Positions 1 to 6,877 of a stretch of 8,331 nt of DNA are shown in pieces. Position 1 is the first letter of the stretch, and each line of letters begins with the position of its first letter. The notes beneath the pieces are model-generated. The model was not told the DNA's origin, made no database searches, and saw nothing but the letters and a program-made list of their open reading frames with translations. The position numbers and the translations under genes are program-made. Source of the stretch: Candidatus Melainabacteria bacterium (lineage in GTDB: Bacteria > Cyanobacteriota > Vampirovibrionia > Obscuribacterales > Obscuribacteraceae); contig PLXC01000007.1 of the NCBI GenBank assembly GCA_003151275.1, positions 1-8,331 of the forward strand. Direction: 5' to 3'.

Positions 1-1
1 C

Positions 2-2062
2 ATGCAGGAAAAGGCTAAGCAGCTCTCGCTCACATCCAAGTACAAGTCGGAGTTCCTCTCCAATATGTCGCACGAGTTAAGAACTCCATTGAACAGTCTC
101 TTGATCCTCTCCAAGGTTCTCTTCGAAAACGCAGATGGAAACTTGACGCCGAAACAAGTGAAGTCTGCACGCACGATTCACTCAGCTGGATCCGATCTAC
201 TTACGTTAATTGATGACGTGCTGGACATCTCCAAAATTGAGGCTGGGGCCATGTCCATTGATGTGGCGCAGGAGTCCCTGCAGGACATTTGCAGCAGCCT
301 TATGGAAACATTTGATGCCCTGGCAAAGGAGAAGAATCTCTCTCTCTCTTGCGACCTACACCCACAGTTGCCGCACGTTGTCAAAACCGACGGCCGACGT
401 CTCCAGCAGATCCTGAAGAATCTCCTTTCCAATGCCATGAAATTCACAGAGGCTGGGTCTATCACTCTCAAAGTGGAACCGGTGCATGACGGCTGGCAAC
501 GTGACAATCAGATCCTGAATAGTGCCGATATGGTCCTGTCCTTCGCCGTTATCGATACTGGCATCGGCATTCCCCAGGACAAGCAAAGCATCATTTTTGA
601 GGCATTTCAGCAAGCGGATGGTACCACTAATCGAAAATTCGGCGGCACCGGACTAGGCCTTGCGATCAGTCGTGAGATAGCTGCCTTACTTGGCGGACAG
701 ATTCAGCTCAAGAGCGAGCCCGGCAAGGGCAGCACCTTTACCTTATATTTGCCTCGCGAACGCGTCGCTGCTCCTCAATCAGTGACGGAAGCCACAACCG
801 CACTTCCGACTTTAGAGGAAGAGCCTGTAATGGCAAGTTTAGATGATGGCGATTCCTATGACGACAGAGCTCAAATTGATTCAGGAGACAAGGTGCTTCT
901 TGTTGTACAGCGAGATCCTGAATTCGCCATGCAGGTGACCGACATCGCCCACGGGCGCGGCTTCAAAATGGTAACCGCTACTCAAGGAAAAACTGCACTC
1001 GCTCTCGTTCGCCGCTTTAAACCTGATGCCATCACTCTGGACGTCAGCTCTCTGGATAAGGACGGTTGGATGTTTCTCGATCGCTTGAAGCACGATTCGA
1101 CCACGCGCCACATTCCAGTTCACATCATCTGCAATGAAGAACGGGCCCAACAAGCCCGCCGTCTCGGCGCCATCGGTTACTCAACCAAACCGGCGTCGAA
1201 GGAAGGATTGACCGATATGATCAATCGCTTCAGCTCCTTTGTTAACCGCGAAGCGCGACAGCTTCTAATCGTCGAGGACAACAAGGATGAGTTGCGAAGT
1301 CTTGAGGCTCTCATTGAGGGAGATGATGTGCGCATCACTTCAGCGTCGACAGGAAAGCAGGCTCTAGATGCACTCAAACAACGGAAGTTTGACTGCATGG
1401 TGCTCGACCTCGGACTTCCGGACATGACCGGTTTCGAGCTTTTGGATGTGATTCACAACCATGCTGATGTTGATTTGTCCGACCTCTCCGTCATCGTTCA
1501 CACAGGACGGAGTTTGACTGCCCAAGAAGAAACGGAGCTCAGACGCTGCACTGAGGCGATTGTCGTCAAAGGTGCCAAGTCAGCCGAGCGACTCCTGGAT
1601 GAAACCAGTCTATTTCTTCACCGCGTTGAGGCTAACTTTCCTGAGCAGAAGCGCAAGATTTTGGAGCGTTTGCACCTTCAAGATCCGCTGTTGTCTGGGC
1701 GTAAGGTCTTGATTGTCGATGATGATGTGAGGCATATTTTTGCTGTTACGAGCATGCTCGAACAGTATGACATGCAAGTGTTCTACGCTGAGAATGGGAA
1801 AGAAGCGCTCGACATTCTCGCCAAGAAGCCTGGAATTGAAATAATTTTGATGGACGTGATGATGCCAGGTATGAATGGCTTAGAGACCATGCGTGCTATT
1901 CGTAAACAGGATCAATTCAAGAAGCTACCAATTATCTCTCTAACGGCCAAAGCGATAAAAGGTGATCGTGAAGAGTGCATTGCTGCAGGTGCTTCGGATT
2001 ACCTTAGCAAGCCGGTTGACAGCGATCAACTCTTGTCGCTAATGCGTGTGTGGCTCTATTAG
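2..2062 (+). CDS. Hybrid sensor histidine kinase with three receiver domains, 5'-truncated
   Basis: This is the C-terminal 686 residues of a hybrid kinase. The frame is open to the window edge and starts inside the linker before HisKA, so the true start and sensor region lie upstream. Seen, counting from the first complete codon: HisKA with phospho-acceptor His24 (NMSHELRTP); HATPase with N-box Asn144, DTGIGIP at 185-191 and GGTGLGL at 214-220; receiver 1 at about 296-410 (Asp347, Lys396); receiver 2 at about 420-540 (Glu425/Asp426, Asp469, Lys523); receiver 3 at about 566-686 (Asp573/Asp574, Asp618, Lys670). Receiver 1 has lost its acidic metal-binding pair. In this family the kinase autophosphorylates on His and passes phosphate to a receiver Asp. 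No HPt domain is present, so onward transfer would need a partner; the HPt of the downstream hybrid kinase is a candidate. The order HisKA-HATPase-REC-REC-REC with cheR and cheB next to it is one I recall from kinases with HAMP/GAF sensor parts, but no sensor is visible here. Confidence 0.95.
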   Translation: MQEKAKQLSLTSKYKSEFLSNMSHELRTPLNSLLILSKVLFENADGNLTPKQVKSARTIHSAGSDLLTLIDDVLDISKIEAGAMSIDVAQESLQDICSSLMETFDALAKEKNLSLSCDLHPQLPHVVKTDGRRLQQILKNLLSNAMKFTEAGSITLKVEPVHDGWQRDNQILNSADMVLSFAVIDTGIGIPQDKQSIIFEAFQQADGTTNRKFGGTGLGLAISREIAALLGGQIQLKSEPGKGSTFTLYLPRERVAAPQSVTEATTALPTLEEEPVMASLDDGDSYDDRAQIDSGDKVLLVVQRDPEFAMQVTDIAHGRGFKMVTATQGKTALALVRRFKPDAITLDVSSLDKDGWMFLDRLKHDSTTRHIPVHIICNEERAQQARRLGAIGYSTKPASKEGLTDMINRFSSFVNREARQLLIVEDNKDELRSLEALIEGDDVRITSASTGKQALDALKQRKFDCMVLDLGLPDMTGFELLDVIHNHADVDLSDLSVIVHTGRSLTAQEETELRRCTEAIVVKGAKSAERLLDETSLFLHRVEANFPEQKRKILERLHLQDPLLSGRKVLIVDDDVRHIFAVTSMLEQYDMQVFYAENGKEALDILAKKPGIEIILMDVMMPGMNGLETMRAIRKQDQFKKLPIISLTAKAIKGDREECIAAGASDYLSKPVDSDQLLSLMRVWLY

Positions 2063-2076
2063 GCAACAGAAGTAAT

Positions 2077-2907
2077 ATGACAAGAATCCAGGAATCTTCA
2101 AAAGATGATCAGATCAGAACTCTCATGGACTACATCGTTGAACGCTATGGATTTGACTTTCGAGACTATGCCTTTGCCTCCCTACGCCGCCGCGTGAGCT
2201 CAATTATGCGATCGGAACGACTGGACACCATAGCCGCTCTTCAAGAAAGAATTCTTGTTGATCCCCTTGCCTTTCAGCGCTTTGTCCATGGCATGTCGGT
2301 CAGCGTCACTTCCATGTTTCGCGATCCCTCGTTTTACGCGACATTCCGAACTGAGGTAGCTCCGCTTTTGGCAACCTATCCGTTCGTCAGGCTTTGGCTT
2401 GCCGGTTGTTCGACAGGCGAAGAAGTCTATTCCATAGCCATTCTCCTTTATGAAGAGGGTCTCTATGATCGCAGCCGGATCTATGCAACCGATGTCGATG
2501 TTCTCGCGGTGAAGCGAGCTCAAGAAGGAATCTTTCCGCTTGCTAGCATGAAAGAATACTCGGCCAACCATTTGAATTCAGGCGGCAAAGAGTCACTTTC
2601 CCGATATTACACAGCAGACCGAGAAAACGCTGTTTTTCGCAATCACTTAAAAAGCAACATCGTATTTGCTCAGCACAACCTAGTCGGTGACAGCTCCTTC
2701 AACGAGTTTCACGTCATTCTTTGCCGAAACGTCCTCATATATTTCAACAGCGCTTTGCGAGAGCGCGTGCTCTTGTTATTGCATGATTCTCTGGTGACTT
2801 TTGGCATTCTCGGGCTTGGCTCAAAGGAATCTTTGCGATTCTGCGATGTCGAGCCTTGTTATGAGCAGATCAGCACCAAGGAAAAGCTCTACAGAAAGGT
2901 CATTTGA
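2077..2907 (+). CDS. cheR: CheR-type protein-glutamate O-methyltransferase
   Basis: This is a 276-residue SAM-dependent methyltransferase of the CheR family, about the usual length. Seen: an N-terminal helical part with an RRR run at 37-39; VTSMFRD at 77-83, matching the family's V-T-x-F-F-R motif; the SAM-binding loop AGCSTGEEVYS at 109-119; YATDVD at 136-141; QHNL at 199-202; and LCRNVLIYFN at 215-224. CheR transfers methyl groups from S-adenosylmethionine to glutamates on a signalling coiled coil, classically of chemoreceptors. No receptor, CheA or CheW gene lies nearby, so the substrate is unknown; a sensor linker in the adjacent kinase is an inference. I chose ATG at 2077, 14 bases after the previous stop and with a weak AGAAG at 2068-2072. 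A GTG at 2050 in the same frame would add nine residues and overlap the kinase gene, but has no obvious ribosome site. The TGA stop abuts the cheB ATG. Confidence 0.93.
   Translation: MTRIQESSKDDQIRTLMDYIVERYGFDFRDYAFASLRRRVSSIMRSERLDTIAALQERILVDPLAFQRFVHGMSVSVTSMFRDPSFYATFRTEVAPLLATYPFVRLWLAGCSTGEEVYSIAILLYEEGLYDRSRIYATDVDVLAVKRAQEGIFPLASMKEYSANHLNSGGKESLSRYYTADRENAVFRNHLKSNIVFAQHNLVGDSSFNEFHVILCRNVLIYFNSALRERVLLLLHDSLVTFGILGLGSKESLRFCDVEPCYEQISTKEKLYRKVI
2895..2900 (+). promoter_or_regulatory. Ribosome binding site for cheB
   Basis: AAAGGT lies inside the last codons of cheR, seven bases before the cheB ATG at 2908. It supports that start and suggests coupled translation. Confidence 0.6.
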
Positions 2908-3498
2908 ATGGACTGCAAAATTGTTGTAATGGGAGCGTCAATTGGTGGGCTGCATGCGCTGGAGACCGTGCTCAGTGGCTTTGGGGGGCAGTTTCCCGTG
3001 CCGATTGCCATCGTCCAGCACCGCGGCAAATCAAGTCACGACAGACTTGTCGAGCTTCTGCAACAACACACGCGCCTGACGGTAAAGGAGGCCGAGGACA
3101 AGGAAAGCCTTTGCCCATCAACTGTATATCTTGCTCCTGCTGACTATCATCTGCTTATAGATAGAGGAAGCTGCGCCCTTTCCATTGACGCCCCGGTCAA
3201 CTACGCCAGGCCTTCGGTAGACATTCTGTTCGACTCGGCAGCCGATACATATGGGCCAGGCGTCATCGCCGTCGTTCTCACTGGCGCCAATGCCGATGGC
3301 GCTCAAGGCGCGGCACGCATCAAAGAGTCAGGAGGGATAGTCGTCGTTCAGGATGCGAATGAATGCGAGAATAGTGCCATGCCGCTGGCGACAATGGCAG
3401 CAACCAGGGTTGATTGCGTCCTGAAGTTAACTGAAATGGCGTCCTACCTGATTGATTGCTGCCAAGTTTTGGAGGAGGACGAATATGGAAGTAGATGA
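2908..3498 (+). CDS. cheB: CheB-type protein-glutamate methylesterase, catalytic domain only
   Basis: This is a 196-residue stand-alone CheB esterase domain. Seen: GASIGG at 9-14 with nucleophile Ser11; VQHR with His38; and LTGANADG at 124-131 with Asp130. These match the Ser-His-Asp triad of CheB (Ser164, His190 and Asp286 in the enteric enzyme). Family knowledge: CheB hydrolyses glutamyl methyl esters, or deamidates glutamine, opposing CheR. Unlike classical CheB it has no N-terminal receiver domain, so a phosphoryl group cannot switch it on in cis. It is either constitutive or controlled by a separate partner. It starts directly after the cheR stop, so the methylating and demethylating enzymes are probably made in step. 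Its last 14 bases overlap the next gene in another frame. Confidence 0.94.
   Translation: MDCKIVVMGASIGGLHALETVLSGFGGQFPVPIAIVQHRGKSSHDRLVELLQQHTRLTVKEAEDKESLCPSTVYLAPADYHLLIDRGSCALSIDAPVNYARPSVDILFDSAADTYGPGVIAVVLTGANADGAQGAARIKESGGIVVVQDANECENSAMPLATMAATRVDCVLKLTEMASYLIDCCQVLEEDEYGSR
3471..3478 (+). promoter_or_regulatory. Strong ribosome binding site fixing the second hybrid kinase start
   Basis: GGAGGAGG lies within the 3' end of cheB, six bases before the ATG at 3485. It is the strongest Shine-Dalgarno match in the window and decides the start: the earlier in-frame ATG at 3452 would place this purine run inside the coding region. Confidence 0.85.
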
Positions 3499-6400
3499 GG
3501 AAGTACATGACCAAGTGCCGATCTTGGCTGTAGACGACAAAGAGGAAAACCTCGAGGCGTTGGAGTCCATCCTTACCGATCCCATGCTGCGCCTGGTCAT
3601 GGTGCGCTCCGGTCACGAGGCGCTCAAAAAGCTCCTTAACGAAGAATTTGCCGTCATATTGATGGACGCCTCCATGCCCGTTATGGACGGTTTCGAGACG
3701 GCAAGGACGATTCGCTCGCGCGCTAAGACACGCTCTACGCCCATCATCTTCGTCACCGCCACCCACAAAGACAGCCTTAATGCCTTGACCGGCTACAGCG
3801 TTGGTGCAGTCGATTATGTATTCAAGCCGTTGGTGCCGGAGGTGCTCAGAGCAAAGGTCTTTGTCTTTGTGGAGTTGTTCAGAAAGGCGAAAGAGATTCG
3901 TCGTCAATCCGAAGAATTGGCCACCTACAAGGCTGAACTTGAACGAAGGCTCGACCAGTTCGTCTTGCTTAATGAAGAACTGCAGCGGCTCTCCAGGAGA
4001 ACAGCGGAAGCATGTGATCAGGCGCAAGCTGCGTCGCACTTTAAGTCTCTGGTTGTGGAAAGCGTGCCAAACGGAATTGTGATGGTCGATCAAACCGGGA
4101 AGATAGTGTTGGTCAATGCGCAGACAGAGAGGATGTTTGGGTACCAAAGGGAGGAGCTAATAGGCAGGCCGATAGAGATCTTGGTGCCAGACAGGTTTAG
4201 AGAAAAGCATCCAGAACACCAGGAGAGCTTCAATGCAAACCCAAGCACGCGAATGATGGGAACCCGGAGAGACCTTTATGCTGTAAGGAAGGACGGTACC
4301 GAGCTGCCAATCGAGATTGGCTTGACTCCACTCAAGACGGAAGAGGGGCAGCTTGTGCTCGCATCAGTAATCGATATCACTGAGCGGAAGAGAGCGGAAG
4401 AAGGACTCAGGATCGCCCGTGATCAGGCGCAAGCAGCTTCGGAGTTTAAATCAGAGTTTGTAGCAAACATGAGTCACGAGATCCGCACGCCTATGAATGC
4501 GATTATAGGGATGTGCAATCTGCTCATGAAGACATCACTCGGTGACACTCAGCGTCAGTATGGACAACACATCAAGGAAGCCAGCCACGCGCTTTTGAAC
4601 ATCATCAACGACATCCTGGATCTAAGCAAGATCGAGGCAGGAAAGCTAGAGTTGGAGATTGTAGATTTTGATCCCGTGCATCTTATTGAAAGCACGTGCG
4701 ACTTGCTGTCCGCTCAGTCGCGTGCAAAAGAGATATCTTTGGTGAGCTTTATAGAGCCGAGAATGCCCGAGCTCTTACGCGGCGACCCCGACAGGCTTCG
4801 CCAGGTGTTGCTGAACTTGTTGAGCAACGCAATTAAATTTTCTGAGAAAAATGAAGTTGTTGTACGGGCCACGATAGCCGCCGAGGAAGGCAATACAGTG
4901 CAAGTACTTTTCTCCGTTGATGACAAAGGCATAGGTCTGAGCGCGGAAGATCGTCAGAGGCTGTTTCAACCGTTTATGCAAGCTGATGCAGGTATTAGCC
5001 ACAAGTACGGCGGCACCGGGCTTGGGCTCAGCATCTGCAAGAGCTTGGTCTCGCTAATGGGTGGCATGGTTGGTGTCGACAGTGAGAAAGGGAAAGGCTC
5101 AGTGTTCTGGTGCAAAGTGCCGCTTGAAAAACGCTCCGCAGCGTCTGTTATTACGATCAAGGAAGAACTGCAGAACGTGCGGATTTTGATCGTCGACGAT
5201 CAGAATCATGCAAGAGAAACGCTGCACGATTACGTAGTCTCTTGGGGCATGCTCAATGGAGTAGCGAGTAGCAGCCGAGAAGCGCTGGAAATGCTGCGAC
5301 AAGCACATGTTGAGGGTAATCCATTCAATTTGGCGATCATCGATCTTGTGATGCCTGAGATAAACGGCGCCGGGCTGGCAAAGGAAATCCAGCAGGACCC
5401 GGATATCAGCACAACCAAACTGATTCTGCTGACGGCCTTTGATGCGCCTGGGCTCGGGAAACAAGCTATTGAGATGGGTTTTCGAGCGTATCTGACGAAA
5501 CCTGTCCGGCAATCACAGTTGCTCAATTGCATTACAAGCGTACTGTTTGGGACGAAATCCATGATTAGCAAATCAGCCGCCGATTCTGGAGAGTCCACTT
5601 CTGGCGAGAGCCAGTTACGCAAAGAGTTGGTCCTGATTGCAGAAGACCACCCGATCAACCAACAAGTAGCTACGCTCTACATGAGCGAGCTGGGCTTTAT
5701 GTCCCATGTGGTCAGCAATGGGCAAGAAGCACTCGAAGCTCTATCCCGCAAGCAATACAGTCTGGTTTTGATGGACTGTCAGATGCCTGTCTTAGACGGC
5801 TTCGCAACTACAAAAGCCATTCGTAAAAACGAGGCACTCACCGGGTATCACATACCGGTAATTGCCGTCACAGCCAACGCCATGAAAGGTGACCGTGAGA
5901 AGTGCATCGCCGCAGGGATGGACGATCACGTAAGCAAGCCTATTGACCCGGACGAGCTAAAACGGATTGTCGAACGATGGCTCCCGGCTAGCCAGCATCA
6001 CGCGGGCGCTTCGTTCTTGCCGGTAGAGGCACACGAGGGTGTCGTCAGTACCGGTACACCTATAGACATCCCCCTCTTGCGGAAGAGATTCGATTCGAAA
6101 GCCGCTCAGATGCTCGTAGGTATGTTTATCACTTCTACTCCCGAGACGCTCGACCAAATAGGCACAGCTATCGTCGAAGGAGATTGTGACAAAGTGGCAG
6201 CGCTGGGGCATTATCTCAAGGGTGCGTGTTGCACTATATATGCAACACAGATCAAAGAGCTTTGTTCCCAACTCGAAAACATAGACGAACAAGGCGATAC
6301 ATCGAGTGCAAGAACCACTCATGAACAACTTCAGACAGCCTTTCATGAATTGAAAGAGTACATCGCTATCCATCTTCCGGCGGAGGATGTCGGTGCAGAT

Positions 6401-6805
6401 AATGATCGGCCATTGCAGCCTCACAAATGGGATGTGCTCTTGGTAGAAGACGATCCGTCTTTGAGCATCGTTATGTCCATGCAGTTATCTTATGTCGCCG
6501 GAGTATCCGTTCGCAGTGCTGCTGATGGACAACAAGCCATGAGGCTGATCCGGGAGCAGTCACCTGCGCTTATGATTCTTGATGTTTCGCTTCCAGACTT
6601 GAATGGATTTGAGATTATAGAATCATTACGTCAAGATACAGACCTGTGCACCATCCCCGTACTAATTCACACGTTCCATGATCTTACGGCCGCAGAACAG
6701 GAGCAGTTAACGCTAGGCCGAACGATTTTTATCACGAAGACAAGGGCAACTGAGGAATTGGCAGAAATTGTTCTTCACTTCTTACAATCGATTGACACTT
6801 CTTGA
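3485..6805 (+). CDS. Soluble hybrid histidine kinase: REC-PAS-HisKA-HATPase-REC-REC-HPt-REC
   Basis: This is a 1106-residue kinase with no transmembrane segment or signal peptide, so probably cytoplasmic. Domains in order: receiver 1 at about 10-130 (Asp17/Asp18, Asp61, Lys114); a charged coiled coil at about 130-180; PAS at about 185-305 ending in DITERKRAEE; HisKA with His331 (NMSHEIRTPM); HATPase with N-box Asn448, DDKGIGL at 479-485 and GGTGLGL at 509-515; receiver 2 at about 565-690 (Asp571/Asp572, Asp620, Lys672); receiver 3 at about 714-835 (Glu720/Asp721, Asp764, Lys818); HPt at about 868-955 with His909 (GHYLKG); receiver 4 at about 982-1103 (Glu988/Asp989, Asp1033, Lys1085). All phosphorelay residues are present, so His to Asp to His to Asp transfer is possible within one protein. 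The N-terminal receiver suggests the kinase also takes phosphate as input. A receiver after the HPt is uncommon and could be the relay's end point or a phosphate sink. It overlaps cheB by 14 bases, implying coupling. The PAS segment is bracketed by a repeated linker and has different arginine codons. Confidence 0.95.
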   Translation: MEVDEEVHDQVPILAVDDKEENLEALESILTDPMLRLVMVRSGHEALKKLLNEEFAVILMDASMPVMDGFETARTIRSRAKTRSTPIIFVTATHKDSLNALTGYSVGAVDYVFKPLVPEVLRAKVFVFVELFRKAKEIRRQSEELATYKAELERRLDQFVLLNEELQRLSRRTAEACDQAQAASHFKSLVVESVPNGIVMVDQTGKIVLVNAQTERMFGYQREELIGRPIEILVPDRFREKHPEHQESFNANPSTRMMGTRRDLYAVRKDGTELPIEIGLTPLKTEEGQLVLASVIDITERKRAEEGLRIARDQAQAASEFKSEFVANMSHEIRTPMNAIIGMCNLLMKTSLGDTQRQYGQHIKEASHALLNIINDILDLSKIEAGKLELEIVDFDPVHLIESTCDLLSAQSRAKEISLVSFIEPRMPELLRGDPDRLRQVLLNLLSNAIKFSEKNEVVVRATIAAEEGNTVQVLFSVDDKGIGLSAEDRQRLFQPFMQADAGISHKYGGTGLGLSICKSLVSLMGGMVGVDSEKGKGSVFWCKVPLEKRSAASVITIKEELQNVRILIVDDQNHARETLHDYVVSWGMLNGVASSSREALEMLRQAHVEGNPFNLAIIDLVMPEINGAGLAKEIQQDPDISTTKLILLTAFDAPGLGKQAIEMGFRAYLTKPVRQSQLLNCITSVLFGTKSMISKSAADSGESTSGESQLRKELVLIAEDHPINQQVATLYMSELGFMSHVVSNGQEALEALSRKQYSLVLMDCQMPVLDGFATTKAIRKNEALTGYHIPVIAVTANAMKGDREKCIAAGMDDHVSKPIDPDELKRIVERWLPASQHHAGASFLPVEAHEGVVSTGTPIDIPLLRKRFDSKAAQMLVGMFITSTPETLDQIGTAIVEGDCDKVAALGHYLKGACCTIYATQIKELCSQLENIDEQGDTSSARTTHEQLQTAFHELKEYIAIHLPAEDVGADNDRPLQPHKWDVLLVEDDPSLSIVMSMQLSYVAGVSVRSAADGQQAMRLIREQSPALMILDVSLPDLNGFEIIESLRQDTDLCTIPVLIHTFHDLTAAEQEQLTLGRTIFITKTRATEELAEIVLHFLQSIDTS
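4014..4029 (+). repeat. Direct repeat copy 1, linker before PAS
   Basis: GTGATCAGGCGCAAGC is identical to 4419-4434. It is in the same reading frame 405 bases (135 codons) away and encodes the start of DQAQAAS-x-FKS before the PAS domain. Confidence 0.8.
4419..4434 (+). repeat. Direct repeat copy 2, linker before HisKA
   Basis: This is the second identical 16-base copy. It encodes DQAQAAS-x-FKS just before the histidine-kinase dimerisation helix, so the two copies bracket the PAS domain. Confidence 0.8.
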
Positions 6806-6877
6806 AAAGCGCTTACAACCGTGTTCCGTGCGGAGCCCCCTGGAATCCCATCGATACCAATTTCCCGAGGAAAGCAC
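6806..6877 (+). other. 72-base intergenic gap, no clear terminator or promoter
   Basis: This is the largest non-coding stretch in the window. I see no stem-loop followed by a T-run and no convincing -35/-10 pair, so read-through from the hybrid kinase gene is plausible. It ends with the ribosome site of the next gene. Confidence 0.5.
6867..6871 (+). promoter_or_regulatory. Ribosome binding site for the regulator-kinase fusion gene
   Basis: GAGGA sits six bases before the ATG at 6878 and supports that start. Confidence 0.7.

Noticed and set aside
2050..2076. GTG at 2050 as the cheR start
   Set aside because: It would overlap the kinase gene and add nine residues not typical of the family, with no ribosome site; ATG 2077 is preferred, though not proved.
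2904..3143. Open frame overlapping the start of cheB in another frame
   Set aside because: The cheB frame carries the full Ser-His-Asp triad; this product is low-complexity and unlike any family I know.
3320..4147. Long open frame of 275 codons on the - strand
   Set aside because: It lies opposite cheB and the start of the second hybrid kinase, both strongly supported by motifs; its translation shows no recognisable domain. It is an antisense shadow.
6818..6832. Possible small hairpin (TTCCG/CGGAG) as a terminator after the second hybrid kinase
   Set aside because: The loop would be only two bases, one pair is a wobble, and no T-run follows; it does not look like a terminator.
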